Shown: positions 1 to 9,435, counted from the first letter of the stretch. The stretch is DNA of 64,000 bases from Pseudoxanthomonas sp. 3HH-4 (GCF_006716465.1 NZ_VFPB01000006.1:172002-236001); one strand, 5' to 3'. Numbers and translations are program-made. The notes: generated from the letters alone by a model not told the origin.

Positions 1-3000
1 TCCAGGGTGGGCGTCGGCCGTTCCTCCCTGAATTCCAGACTGGCGATGACCTGGTCGAATTCCGCTTCACGTGGTGAGCGTGGCTTGGGCTTGCGCGTGC
101 CGGCGGCTGCGGCGGGGGATACACCGTTGCGGAGCGCTTGGGCCAGCGCCACCAGCGCTCCATTGAGCTGATCCTGCCGCGCCATCGTATGCTGCAGGGC
201 CTGCAACACCGGGGCGGTGTCGACGCCGGGCGTGGGCGGGGCAGCTGCGACCGGTTGTGGCATGCGCAATGAGTGCAGCGCCGACAAAAGGGCTTCCCAA
301 GGAGCCGGCTGAGGGGCCTGGACCGGAGCGGGCTCGCCCAGTCGCTGCAGGCCGACCGCGATGTCGGCCAGCTGCGCGACGACACGGCCACCGACATCGG
401 CGTCGTCCGCACCCATCGCCTTGTTGCGCAGGAAGTCCGCCTTGATCTGCTGCCAGCGTGCCTGTTCGTCGTCGGTCAGCGTGCCGCGCAACTCGCCCAG
501 CTTCAGCAGGTTCTCCTCCGCGCCGGTGGTCAGCAGTTGCGCTTCGCCCAGGTAGTGGTCGGCGATCAACTGCTGCAGCTCGGTCGCGTTCATCACCGGC
601 GAGATCTTCTCCGCCAGCTTGTTCATGTTGCGGTAGCTGCCTTGCAGGCGGAAGGGCGGCTCCACCCGGTACTTGTCCGCCTGCGCGGCACTGGCGATGT
701 ATTGCTGGTTGACGCAGTAGACCACGTCGCGCACGGTCAGCAGGCGCTGCAGCACGGCCACGATCTCGCCGATCTCAGCACCGCTGTACGCATGCGAAAG
801 CTGGTTGGTGCTGACCTCCTTGCCGCGTGCCTTGTCGACCAGCAGGTACAGGTCGGCCATGTCGCGGGTGGCGAGCGGCGCCAGCACCGGGTTGGAGGTC
901 AGGCAGTTCTCCACATAGCTCAGCAGGAACGCGTCCTCCATGCCGCCAAGCACGTCGCCCAGGTTGTAGATGTCCGCGCGGTTGGCCAGCATGTCGGGGA
1001 TCTTGAAGACTTCGCCGGACTCTGTGTACGGATTGCCCGCCATCACCACCGCGAACTTGCGTCCGCGCATGTCGTAGGTCTTGGTCTTGCCGCGCCAGAC
1101 GCCTTCGATGCGGCGCGTGCCATCGCACAGCGAGATGAACTTCTGCAGGAACTCCGGATGCGTATGCTGGATGTCATCCAGGTACAACATCACGTTGTTA
1201 CCCATCTCCAGCGCGAGGTTGAGTTTCTCAAGTTCCTGTCGCGACGTGGCATCCGGCGCCTGAGCCGGGTCCAGCGAACGCACCTCGTGGCCGAGCGCCG
1301 GGCCGTTGATTTTCATGAAGACCAGGCCCAGCCTGTGCCCCACGTATTCCATCAGCGTGGTCTTGCCGTAGCCGGGAGGCGAAATCATCATCAGCAGGCC
1401 CATCAGGTCGCTGCGCTTGTTCTCGCCGACGGTGCCCATCTGCTTGGCGAGGTTGTCGCCGATCACCGGCAGGTAGACGTCGTTGATCAGCTTGTTGCGC
1501 ACGAACGAAGTGAGTGGGCGCGCCTTGAACTCCGACAGCCGCATCGCGGCGCGTTCGCGCTGCGCCACCTCGCTGCGCAGCGCCTGGTAGCGCTGCCAGG
1601 CCGGGACGAAGTGGTCGCGGTGTGCGGCGAAGCGCGCCGGCAGGTCGTCCACCGCCAGCGCCAGGCGTCCCTCGCGGATGCGCGGATGCTCGCCGAGCAA
1701 TCCCTCGACATGGCCGATCAATGTCACGTGCTCGACGACATGCGTCAGCTGCGCACCATGCCGGAACAGGGCGATCGCCTCGGGCACGTACGGCGCCAGG
1801 TGCGCCTGCTCCGGCAATGTGGCCAGTGCGTCCAGCGCCTGCCGCAGCAAGGCCCAGGCCGCAGCGGGCCGGCCTTCCAGGCGCTGCAGGGCACTGGCCA
1901 GCACGCTGCCTGCCGCATCGTCAGCCAGGCGCGCGCGGAAAGTGGTCACCAGTGCGTCCGCGTAATGGGTGAAGCGGAACGTCGGCGCCGCACCTGTGAC
2001 GGTGTCGATCAGGAAGACGGCGGCTGCCGCCGCGTCGGTTGCAGGGAAGGACAGTGCGTCGTGCTCCACCCAGGCAACGATCGTGGATGCCAGCTCGTCG
2101 CGCAGCGTCTGCACGGCGCGGCCGGCGGGCGATATCGCGTCGATCGCGCGTGCAGCGCGTATCCGGTCGATCGTTTCCTGCGGCGCGGCGTCGTCGCGGC
2201 ACCACCACGCCACCGCCAGCGCGCGCGCGGTGGGCGCATGTCGCAGTGCACCGGCGGCGTTCCGCAGCGGCAGGAAGGCGCGCAGGATCGCCGCGGCATC
2301 GTGGTCGTGGATGCCCTTCTCGTAGCCTTCGCGGTAGCGCGGCGCGGCGTACTCGCGCACGATCCGGTCCAGCGCTTCCGGATCGGCCAGGGCGTGGTCG
2401 AGCCGCGCGAGATCGAGCCCGCCTTCGCCGGCTTGCGCGTCGTCCAGGAGGCGACAGGCGAGATACTCGCCGCGGTACAGCGAAGGCGATTCCGACGCCA
2501 GTGCGACATCCCAGTACGGGCGCAGCGCGTCCAGCGCCGGCTCCTGCAGCGGCTCCAGGTAGTCGGTGCCGGTCAGGTGCACGGCCAGCGTGTCGCCGCG
2601 CGGGATCAGGGTAAGGTCCAGTGGCTGCGTGTTGACGCTGAAGCGATGGCGCGGTCCCAGGCGGATGACGTTGCCGGCGTCTTCGAACAGGTCGCTGCGG
2701 TCGCGCAGCCCGCGCACGGCCTGGTCGCGCGCGCCCTTGATGCGCGCCTCGATGTCGTCGGCCTTCACCGAGTCTTTCAGCTCGCGCAGGCGGCCGGCCA
2801 GTTCGCGCAGCTTGAGGATGAGTGCGTCGCCGGCGAAGAAGGCATTGAGTTCGTCCGGCGTGGTGAAGCGTTCGGTGCGCCGGCCAAGGCCTTCCAGGAT
2901 GCGGTTGGCGGCTTCCTGCACCGACTGCGCCTTGCGCTGGCGCTCGTCCAGCAGGGCCTGCTTGTGAGCCTCGAAGGCTTCCAGCATCTCCTCGCGCTTG

Positions 3001-5264
3001 GATAGGATGTCGCCGAGGAACTGCTCGTGCTCGCCGAACTGGCTCTCCAGCTCTTCCAACTGCACCATCAGGCGCGACAGCTGTTCGTCCGCCCGTTCCG
3101 GTGTGGTCGCCATCGCCAGCGCGTTGCTGACGGCCTGGCCGAACAGGGTGAATTGCGCGCCGAACTGCGCCACCGCTTCAGCCGAGCCCAGTTCGCGACG
3201 GCGCTGGGTGGTGCGCGCACGCACTTGGTTGAGGCGGGCGTAGATCGCGGAAAGTGCATCGACCACGCGCGTGCGCTGGGTGGCGTCGTCGACCTTCAGC
3301 GTCGCCATGAGCTCGGACAGCATGTCGAGCTCGCCGGCCATGCCCTGCATGGCCTCGATGGCCTCGGCCAGTTCGCGTGCGCTGGTGGCCTTCTGTGCCT
3401 GCGCATCCAGCGTGCCTAGACGTTGCTGGAACGGCGCAAGCGCTTTCTCGCCGGCAAGGAACTGCCCTGTTGCCGTGCCGACGCGCTCGTGGGCCTCCTG
3501 CAGCGTGGCGACCATCGCGTCGATGGCCGGGATATCGATGTAGCGATAGTCGCGCAGCGTCAGCAGATGGCCGCGAAGACGCGAGATCGCGCCGAGCGCG
3601 TCGACAAATTCGCCGACGCCATTCCATCCCTCCGGCTGCAGGCGACCGAGCAGGGCGCGATGGTCGCGTTGCGCCTGCGCCATCGACGTCTCGGACTGGC
3701 GCCGGATCTCCTGCACCTTCTCGTATTCGTCAAGTACCGATTCGCCGGTGCCGGCGATCTCATGCAGCAGCGTAGCGAGGCCATCGCACTGCGCGTCGTC
3801 GATCCAGTGGTGCAGGTCGAACAGCCGGCGGGTCCCGTGCGTCAGCAACTGGTAGCGCTGTGCGGAGACGTCCGGGCGCTCGATCTCGCGGGCGAGGTCG
3901 AACAGGTTGGAAACCGCGCGCACAAGTTCGGCATTGCCCAGCCGGGCCATGAACGAGGTGCCGGCCGGCCGCGTCGCGGCGAATTCGTCCGAACTGAAAG
4001 GCGTCTGCCAGAGCTGCATCTGGTGGATGCGGGTCGGGTCGTCGTTCTCGGCGCGGAACAGCACCATGCGGCCATCGTGCAGGCGCGCGTAGCCGTGTGC
4101 GAGTACCGGTGGCTGCAGGCGGCGCTGCACCAGGTTGTAGACCAGCAGTGCGGCCTGGCCGGTTTCGCGCTCATAGAACACGTACATCACGTCCTCGCCG
4201 TTGGGCGAGCGGATCGTGCGCTTGTACTGCATGTCCTGCACGGCGGCATCGAATGCCTTGTGTTCGCCATTCTGCAGGTAGTAGCCGCCGGGGAAGATGA
4301 TGCCGTGGTCTTCGGGCAGCTGGATGCAGGCCTGCACGATGGCGTCCAGGCGCGTCACCTTGCCGGTCTGGGTGTTGTAGACCAGGCCACGCCAGGCGCT
4401 CTCGCGGTAGGGCAGCACCTTGAGCAGGAGCAGCGAACCCACGCGCGCGAACTCGATCTGTGCGTCGTCCAGCGACTGCGTCCGATCCTCGACCGGTTCG
4501 CTGTAGACGCCCGCGCCGCTTTCCGTGTTGTTCTCCACCTTGAGGGTCAGATCGCCGCCGATGGTCTCGACGAACAGCGTATCTAGGATGTTCAGGTGCG
4601 GATGGCGTCCGCTGACTTCCATGTCCTTGGTGGCACGCGTCCATTCGAAGTCGAACGGTGGAGGCAGTACGATGTCGCGCTCGCCCCGTGCATCGAGGTA
4701 GTTCACCTCGCCACCGGCGGTGAGGGTCCAGCGGAACACGCGGACATCGGTGTTCTTCAGGCCGATCTGGAACGCCATCAGCAACCGACCGTCGCGGACG
4801 ATCAGCTGCAGCAGGCGTGCGTCCTTGTAGTAACTGTACAGCTCGCCGAAGTCGCGTTGGAACGCGCCGTCGCCCAGGAAGCTCGTGGCGATATCGACGG
4901 GGGCAACGTCGTAACCGTCGCCGGTCTCCACCAGGCGATAGAGGCCGAACACGTCGCCCACGGACGTGGTCGCCTTCAATCCCATGTAGACGTTGAAGCC
5001 GAACAGCAACAAGTCACCGACCTGCACGATGTCGCGGCCGACCGAATTGTGCTCGGTGCGGATGCGCAGGCGGCCGATGGCTTCCATCCGGCTGTCGCCG
5101 AATTCCTGCAGGCGGCGCGTGTTGATCCCTTCCGTCACGGCACGCAGCCGCGCGCCCTGCTCGTCAAGGCGACGGCGCAGCACGTCGTAGGCGCCGCCCT
5201 GGGCGACCGCCTGGTCGATCTGCGTGTCGGTGGAAGGAACTTCGGCGTTCGGCATATCGGACAT
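1..5264 (-). CDS. Giant AAA-type ATPase (DUF3686 'DNA repair ATPase' family), 3' end outside window
   Basis: The minus-strand frame is open from ATG at 5264 to the window edge, giving about 1754 residues without a stop. A GAGGATGAGG Shine-Dalgarno stretch lies just upstream. The first ~500 residues are beta-rich and resemble the N-terminal region of the family annotated as DNA repair ATPase (DUF3686). The middle (~650-850) is rich in Glu, Gln and Leu and probably coiled coil. A P-loop ATPase follows: Walker A PPGYGKT at about residue 1297 (bases 1360-1382), Walker B VMLYLDD, sensor-1 VVMAGNP and an arginine-finger-like LANRADIYN. The tail becomes Ala/Pro-rich with a basic KPKPRSPR patch. It is the last visible gene of the YjfI/PspA/OB-fold/flotillin operon, 86 bases after the flotillin. 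A DNA-repair role is only a database label. The neighbours suggest membrane stress, perhaps remodelling of PspA polymers (inference). Confidence 0.85.
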   Translation of the reverse strand, partial: MSDMPNAEVPSTDTQIDQAVAQGGAYDVLRRRLDEQGARLRAVTEGINTRRLQEFGDSRMEAIGRLRIRTEHNSVGRDIVQVGDLLLFGFNVYMGLKATTSVGDVFGLYRLVETGDGYDVAPVDIATSFLGDGAFQRDFGELYSYYKDARLLQLIVRDGRLLMAFQIGLKNTDVRVFRWTLTAGGEVNYLDARGERDIVLPPPFDFEWTRATKDMEVSGRHPHLNILDTLFVETIGGDLTLKVENNTESGAGVYSEPVEDRTQSLDDAQIEFARVGSLLLLKVLPYRESAWRGLVYNTQTGKVTRLDAIVQACIQLPEDHGIIFPGGYYLQNGEHKAFDAAVQDMQYKRTIRSPNGEDVMYVFYERETGQAALLVYNLVQRRLQPPVLAHGYARLHDGRMVLFRAENDDPTRIHQMQLWQTPFSSDEFAATRPAGTSFMARLGNAELVRAVSNLFDLAREIERPDVSAQRYQLLTHGTRRLFDLHHWIDDAQCDGLATLLHEIAGTGESVLDEYEKVQEIRRQSETSMAQAQRDHRALLGRLQPEGWNGVGEFVDALGAISRLRGHLLTLRDYRYIDIPAIDAMVATLQEAHERVGTATGQFLAGEKALAPFQQRLGTLDAQAQKATSARELAEAIEAMQGMAGELDMLSELMATLKVDDATQRTRVVDALSAIYARLNQVRARTTQRRRELGSAEAVAQFGAQFTLFGQAVSNALAMATTPERADEQLSRLMVQLEELESQFGEHEQFLGDILSKREEMLEAFEAHKQALLDERQRKAQSVQEAANRILEGLGRRTERFTTPDELNAFFAGDALILKLRELAGRLRELKDSVKADDIEARIKGARDQAVRGLRDRSDLFEDAGNVIRLGPRHRFSVNTQPLDLTLIPRGDTLAVHLTGTDYLEPLQEPALDALRPYWDVALASESPSLYRGEYLACRLLDDAQAGEGGLDLARLDHALADPEALDRIVREYAAPRYREGYEKGIHDHDAAAILRAFLPLRNAAGALRHAPTARALAVAWWCRDDAAPQETIDRIRAARAIDAISPAGRAVQTLRDELASTIVAWVEHDALSFPATDAAAAAVFLIDTVTGAAPTFRFTHYADALVTTFRARLADDAAGSVLASALQRLEGRPAAAWALLRQALDALATLPEQAHLAPYVPEAIALFRHGAQLTHVVEHVTLIGHVEGLLGEHPRIREGRLALAVDDLPARFAAHRDHFVPAWQRYQALRSEVAQRERAAMRLSEFKARPLTSFVRNKLINDVYLPVIGDNLAKQMGTVGENKRSDLMGLLMMISPPGYGKTTLMEYVGHRLGLVFMKINGPALGHEVRSLDPAQAPDATSRQELEKLNLALEMGNNVMLYLDDIQHTHPEFLQKFISLCDGTRRIEGVWRGKTKTYDMRGRKFAVVMAGNPYTESGEVFKIPDMLANRADIYNLGDVLGGMEDAFLLSYVENCLTSNPVLAPLATRDMADLYLLVDKARGKEVSTNQLSHAYSGAEIGEIVAVLQRLLTVRDVVYCVNQQYIASAAQADKYRVEPPFRLQGSYRNMNKLAEKISPVMNATELQQLIADHYLGEAQLLTTGAEENLLKLGELRGTLTDDEQARWQQIKADFLRNKAMGADDADVGGRVVAQLADIAVGLQRLGEPAPVQAPQPAPWEALLSALHSLRMPQPVAAAPPTPGVDTAPVLQALQHTMARQDQLNGALVALAQALRNGVSPAAAAGTRKPKPRSPREAEFDQVIASLEFREERPTPTL

Positions 5265-5309
5265 CGGACCTCATCCTCGCCCGTCCTGGGCGGTCGATGC
5301 GGAAATCGG

Positions 5310-5333
5310 GGCCGGCGGACGGTGCCGCCGGCC
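5310..5333 (-). other. Intra-operon hairpin between flotillin and ATPase genes
   Basis: A perfect 9-bp stem (GGCCGGCGG with CCGCCGGCC) and a 6-base loop lie in the 86-base gap between the flotillin stop and the ATPase start. No T-run follows on the minus strand. It looks more like an mRNA-stabilising or partial-attenuation hairpin than a full terminator. Any effect on expression is inferred. Confidence 0.4.
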
Positions 5334-5350
5334 GGCTCAGGCGGGATGCG

Positions 5351-7324
5351 TCAGGCGTCGGTCGCTTCGGCTGGGCGACCCGGCGCCGGCAGGCCGGCGC
5401 CCGCCAGGCGACCCAGCAGCTGCGACGCGATCGGGCTTTCGCCCACGATGCCTTCCAGCGCCTTGCCCAGCGAGATGCCCTTGGTCAACGCGTTGAACAC
5501 GCCGCCGTCCCCACCGATCAACTCGATGTTGGCACTCTTAAGCGCGCTGGCGAGGACTTCGGCGTTCTCGCGGGAGATTGCCTTGCCCGCGTCGATCGAC
5601 GCCAGCAGCTGGCGCAGCTGCGTTTCCAGCAGCATGCGGAACTCCTCGTGGCTGCGCGCATCCGGACTCATCTTGCCCATCGCGTCGAACTTGGAGGTCA
5701 GGCCTTCGGCTTCGGCGGACATCTTTTTGGCGATATTGCTCGCCTCGGCATCGCCCATGGCCTGGCTGGCACTGGCGTTGGCCAGGCCCAGCTTCTGCGC
5801 ACCTTCTGCTTCGGCGGTCAGGCGTTCGTTCAACACGCGCGCATCCGCGTTGCCCTGTTTGTAGGTCGCGTCGGCCTTGGCTTCGAGCACGCGTGCTTCT
5901 GCCAGGCCGGTCTTCTCCATCGCCACGGCATTCGCTTCCTGCACCTGGGCCTGCGCCAGGCCGGGCGCGGCGCTCTCGGCACGTACACCGTCCGCCATCA
6001 CGCGCTTGGCTTCGGCCTGCTTGCCTGCGGCCTGTAGCTCGGCATCGGCCAGCACGGTCAGCTCGACCGCGCGGTGACGCGCCGCCTGCTCGGCGGCTTC
6101 GGCAGCCTTGACGTCCTTGACCAGCGTTTCCTGCGCGGCGGCTTCGGCGGCCAGGATGGTCACCTGCTTGGCGCGGTCGGCTTCGGCGACCTCGCGGGTC
6201 TCCTTGATCTTCTCTTCCGCCACCGCGACCGTCTGTTCGATCTGCGTGCGCTCGCGAACGACGTTCGCCACTTCCATGCGGCCCTGTTCGACCACCTTGT
6301 CGCGGTCGACTTCCTGCATCTGCACTTCCTTGTTGGTGTTGACGCGCTCCAACTGCTCAGCGCGCGCGACGCGCTCGAGTTCGATGGCGACGGCGCGACG
6401 GCGGTTCTGCTCGGCCACTTCGACCTGGCGCAGCTGTTCCTGTTCGCGGATCTTGATCTGTTCCTCGGTTTCCAGGCGCGCGCGCTCGGACACCTGGCGC
6501 TGCTCCTCGATCACCTTGGCGGTCTCGGCGGCTTCGCGGGCGCGCACCGTTTCCACCTCGCGGTGCTGGCGCGCCTCGGCCTCGGCCTGCTGGCGCTCCA
6601 GCGCAAGCAGCGCCTCGCGGGCTTCGGTGTTCTTCTTGGTGATGGCCAGCTTCTCGTTCTGCTCCAGTTCGTTGGTCTGCACGTTCTGGCGCGCGGTCAG
6701 CTCGGTGATCTTGCGGATGCCTTCGGCGTCCAGGATGTTGCTGGGGTCGAGCAGGTGCTTCGGCGTCTGCTCCAGGTAGTCGATGGCGACGTCCTCCAGC
6801 ACGTAGCCATTGAGGTCCTGGCCGATGACGGCGACGATCTCGTCGCGGAATTCCTGGCGCTTGTCGAACAGTTCGGTGAAGTCGAACTTCTTGCCGACGG
6901 TCTTCAGCGCCTCGGAGAACTTGGCGTTGAACAGCTCGTCCACCGCGTGCCTGTCGGACGCACGGTCGGCGCCGATCGCCTTGGCCACGCGCAACACGTC
7001 GGCGGGGGTCTCGTTAACGCGCAGATAGAACGCCACCGCGATGTCGGCGCGCATGTTGTCCTTGCAGACCAGGCCTTCCTTGCCGCGGCGGTCCACCTGC
7101 AGGGTGATCAGGCTGATCTTCATCAGCTCGGCCTTGTACAGCACCGGGATGATGAGCGCGCCGGTGAAATGCACCTTGGGCTGCGCGCTCATGTCGTTGA
7201 CGATGAGGGCGGTGCCCTGTTCGACCTTCTTGTAGAAGGCCTTGAAGATGCCAATGAAGCCGAACAGCAGCACCACCGCGACGCCGACGATGGTGAGGAC
7301 GAAAAGCAGGTTGGTGGTATCCAT
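5351..7324 (-). CDS. yqiK: Flotillin (SPFH/band-7 scaffold protein, YqiK-like)
   Basis: This 657-residue protein has an N-terminal membrane helix (about residues 5-28), then an SPFH/band-7 domain to about residue 210. A very long Glu/Ala/Arg-rich coiled coil follows (about 215-530) with repeated AEA and EAR units typical of flotillins, and a shorter C-terminal region closes it. An AAGGAG site sits 7 bases before the ATG. Flotillins oligomerise on the inner membrane and organise ordered lipid domains. E. coli YqiK is encoded next to the OB-fold protein YqiJ, and the same pair is adjacent here. PspA upstream and the large ATPase downstream make this a stress-type membrane-scaffold operon. Confidence 0.93.
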   Translation of the reverse strand: MDTTNLLFVLTIVGVAVVLLFGFIGIFKAFYKKVEQGTALIVNDMSAQPKVHFTGALIIPVLYKAELMKISLITLQVDRRGKEGLVCKDNMRADIAVAFYLRVNETPADVLRVAKAIGADRASDRHAVDELFNAKFSEALKTVGKKFDFTELFDKRQEFRDEIVAVIGQDLNGYVLEDVAIDYLEQTPKHLLDPSNILDAEGIRKITELTARQNVQTNELEQNEKLAITKKNTEAREALLALERQQAEAEARQHREVETVRAREAAETAKVIEEQRQVSERARLETEEQIKIREQEQLRQVEVAEQNRRRAVAIELERVARAEQLERVNTNKEVQMQEVDRDKVVEQGRMEVANVVRERTQIEQTVAVAEEKIKETREVAEADRAKQVTILAAEAAAQETLVKDVKAAEAAEQAARHRAVELTVLADAELQAAGKQAEAKRVMADGVRAESAAPGLAQAQVQEANAVAMEKTGLAEARVLEAKADATYKQGNADARVLNERLTAEAEGAQKLGLANASASQAMGDAEASNIAKKMSAEAEGLTSKFDAMGKMSPDARSHEEFRMLLETQLRQLLASIDAGKAISRENAEVLASALKSANIELIGGDGGVFNALTKGISLGKALEGIVGESPIASQLLGRLAGAGLPAPGRPAEATDA

Positions 7325-7354
7325 GGCGAAACTCCTTGAGGATGTGGCGGATGC

Positions 7355-7990
7355 TTACTGCTGGTCGAATTCGGTTTTTGAGATGACGCGGAATGCGTTC
7401 GCGGCGTCCAGGTGCTCGATCAGGACGATCTGATCGCCACGCTGGAAGCTCTGGTCAGGCAGGGCGCGGACCTGGAGTATCAAGCCGGCGCCGCCGTCAT
7501 CGAAATGCGCGCGGCCATTGTTCTCGTCGACCGCCGGCGAGATGACCCGGCCAGTGCGGCCAAGGACCGAGGGTGGGAGTGGCGGGCGCAGGCGCGCGAT
7601 CAGCTTGGCCAAAGGCCGCAGCGTTAGCGACGTCGCCAGCACCCCGGGGACCAGCGCGGCGACCATGACGCCGACGCCAGCGATGCCGCGCAGCGCGTCC
7701 GGCGCAAGGGGCAGCAGATATCGCTGCGCCAGAAAGCAGAGGATCCACCCAAACAGGGCGAGGATCGTCAGCACCAGCGTCAACGGGATGCCCGAGAGGC
7801 CGATTTTCGCCAGCATGCCTGCCACGAAAGAGGGCTCGATGCTGTCCCCGTCGCTGCCCAGCCAGCCATCCACGGTGTCGAGGTCGAGCAGGCCCGTGGC
7901 TGCCAGCATCCAGTAGATGACGCACACCGCAAGCAGCACGCCATACACGACGGTGGGAAACGTCAGGATAATGGTGAGGAACTCGTTCAA
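7355..7990 (-). CDS. yqiJ: OB-fold-containing membrane protein (YqiJ/NfeD-like)
   Basis: The protein has 211 residues when started at TTG 7990. That codon comes 13 bases after the PspA gene stop and is preceded by AGGGGG. An in-frame ATG at 8110 lies inside the PspA gene and adds unconserved sequence, so I rejected it. Hydrophobic helices occur at about residues 5-30, 65-95 and 100-120. A soluble C-terminal domain of about 70 residues begins near 'LGRTGRVISP' and fits the OB fold of NfeD/YqiJ proteins. Such proteins are usual operon partners of flotillins and are thought to bind or stabilise them. It sits directly before the flotillin gene (30-base gap). Confidence 0.82.
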   Translation of the reverse strand: MNEFLTIILTFPTVVYGVLLAVCVIYWMLAATGLLDLDTVDGWLGSDGDSIEPSFVAGMLAKIGLSGIPLTLVLTILALFGWILCFLAQRYLLPLAPDALRGIAGVGVMVAALVPGVLATSLTLRPLAKLIARLRPPLPPSVLGRTGRVISPAVDENNGRAHFDDGGAGLILQVRALPDQSFQRGDQIVLIEHLDAANAFRVISKTEFDQQ

Positions 7991-8003
7991 GTGACCCCCT
8001 GAT

Positions 8004-8666
8004 TCAGCGCTTGCGCGCGGACGACGTGATGCGTTTGCGGGCACGGTCCAGCACGGCCTGTGCGGGATCGTCGGCGACCTTGCTGTTCTTGCCCTGGCTC
8101 GCGACGGCATTGCCTTGCGCGGGCGCGCGACGCTGCTTCATCCGCGCGGCAGAGGCGAATGCCGGTTCCGGATACTGCGCGTCGCCGGGTTGCCGACGTG
8201 CCACCGTCGCTTGTGCCCGCTGCAGGCTGTTCGATGCACGCAGGATGTCCAGCTGGTGCTTGAGCCGGCGCAGGCGGCCTTCCAGTTGTTCCACGACGTG
8301 GGCGAACTGGCGTTCCTGCGTCGCGAGTTCCTGGCCTTCCGCCATGCGCTGGCCGCGCTCGGCCTGGAGATGGACGACCTCGTCCGCGGCCTTGCGCGCC
8401 TGGGTGGCCCGACCCTGGCGCAGGGCAGCCTCCACCTTGGCCTCCCGCTCACTGATCCGCGTGGCGAGCGCGACCTGATGCTGCTCGCTGGCGATGCGAC
8501 GCGCCTTCGCCGCCGCATGTTCGCCGCGCGCACCATGCAGGGCGTCATCGACGGCGCGGATCTCTTCGTCGAGCAGGCGCTCTGCGCGGTCACCCATCAC
8601 CGCGCCGGCCAGCCCTTCCATGCCCTCCTGGATCCGCTTGAACAGGGTCTTCAGGGTGTCGGGCAT
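8004..8666 (-). CDS. pspA: PspA/IM30 (bacterial ESCRT-III-type) protein, YjfJ-like
   Basis: The 220-residue protein is almost entirely charged alpha helix, with an amphipathic start (MPDTLKTLFKRIQEGMEGL) and long heptad-like helices to about residue 155. This is the PspA/Vipp1 layout, a superfamily that polymerises on stressed membranes and is homologous to eukaryotic ESCRT-III. The tail (160-220) is basic and low in complexity. Its ATG overlaps the stop of the upstream YjfI-like gene by one base (ATGA), so translation is probably coupled. No pspBC or pspF gene is seen, so this belongs to the YjfI/flotillin-linked group rather than the classical phage-shock operon. Confidence 0.88.
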   Translation of the reverse strand: MPDTLKTLFKRIQEGMEGLAGAVMGDRAERLLDEEIRAVDDALHGARGEHAAAKARRIASEQHQVALATRISEREAKVEAALRQGRATQARKAADEVVHLQAERGQRMAEGQELATQERQFAHVVEQLEGRLRRLKHQLDILRASNSLQRAQATVARRQPGDAQYPEPAFASAARMKQRRAPAQGNAVASQGKNSKVADDPAQAVLDRARKRITSSARKR

Positions 8667-9307
8667 CAGGCCTTCCTCCGCGCACTGGTCCGCAGGAAGG
8701 GGCGGTAGGCTTCGGTGGCGCTGATGACGTTCTCGGCCAGCGTCTCGATCTCGAAGATGACGTTGGCCAGGCTGGAATGCGTGTCGAGCGCCCCGAACAT
8801 GGTGTAGCCGGCGACACCGCCGATGCGCTGCATGCCGATGGTCGACAGCGGCAACAGCACGTGCGTGCTGAGGACATGGGCGTTGAAGGCGGCCACATCG
8901 GCCACCTCGTCCACCGGCCAGAGATAGGCCTCCACCAGGATCTGCTCGCCGCCCACCGCCAGAAACACCGACAGGTCCCCGTACTCGTGCATCACCAGGT
9001 GCAGGCTGGGCTCCGCACCCTCGATGGTCTCCAGGCTGATCAGCCCGTCGCGCACGGTGCTGGCCTGCTGCAGCGCATGCCGGATCGCGGCGATGGTCCA
9101 GCCGGCCTCGGTGGACTGCGTCGGCAGGTAGGGAATGCCGGATTCGCGTTCTGCATCGCGCATCGACTTCTCGATGGCGGCGAGTTCCTCGGCGTACTCC
9201 GGCCGGATCCAGACGTCCTTCTTGACCAGGCCCTGCTCGCGCATGCGTTCGCGATAGTGGCGAACGTGCAGCGTGGATGCCTTGATCGCGGGCCGGGAGG
9301 CTGTCAT
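8666..9307 (-). CDS. yjfI: YjfI-like DUF2170 family protein
   Basis: The protein has 213 residues when started at ATG 9307. The open frame extends upstream to 9622, but a well-formed promoter at 9343-9315 lies inside that extension. The start ATG sits where transcription should begin and has no Shine-Dalgarno sequence. The first ~60 residues are basic and helix-rich and resemble a short DNA- or nucleic-acid-binding segment. Residues 80-205 match the compact alpha/beta DUF2170 domain, with runs such as 'LHLVMHEYGDLSVFLAVGG' and 'YTMFGALD'. The E. coli relative is yjfI, which precedes the PspA-like yjfJ. The biochemical role is unknown. First gene of the operon. Confidence 0.78.
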   Translation of the reverse strand: MTASRPAIKASTLHVRHYRERMREQGLVKKDVWIRPEYAEELAAIEKSMRDAERESGIPYLPTQSTEAGWTIAAIRHALQQASTVRDGLISLETIEGAEPSLHLVMHEYGDLSVFLAVGGEQILVEAYLWPVDEVADVAAFNAHVLSTHVLLPLSTIGMQRIGGVAGYTMFGALDTHSSLANVIFEIETLAENVISATEAYRPFLRTSARRKA

Positions 9308-9314
9308 GAAATAG

Positions 9315-9343
9315 ACCGTATTGCTTACATGTAATGTTGTCAA
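9315..9343 (-). promoter_or_regulatory. Sigma-70 promoter for a leaderless yjfI-pspA-flotillin-ATPase mRNA
   Basis: On the minus strand TTGACA (9343-9338) is followed by a 17-base spacer and TACGGT (9320-9315). Only seven bases then precede the ATG at 9307, so transcription should start on or next to the A of the ATG. That would give a leaderless mRNA and explains the missing Shine-Dalgarno. The spacer contains a perfect palindrome TTACATGTAA (9325-9334), a plausible repressor site between the -35 and -10 elements. Confidence 0.65.
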
Positions 9344-9414
9344 GTAGCGGTGCGGGCAGGGGAGGCGGTGTTGTCCTGTATCCCTGCGCCGATGACCGGC
9401 GCGTGGCGACTGTC

Positions 9415-9435
9415 GCCTGCCTGTAACAGGCAGGC
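9415..9435. repeat. Short inverted repeat upstream of glpQ
   Basis: GCCTGCCTGT and ACAGGCAGGC flank a single A, giving a near-perfect 21-base dyad in the divergent yjfI-glpQ gap. It could form a hairpin in the glpQ leader or act as an operator. There is no T-run to support a terminator. The rest of the 9344-9564 gap shows nothing I recognise. Confidence 0.4.

Noticed and set aside
273..3005. 910-residue open frame on the plus strand
   Set aside because: It is antisense to the ATPase gene, whose minus-strand frame has Walker and sensor motifs; the antisense protein is His/Arg/Gln-rich and matches nothing, as expected from codon-position GC bias.
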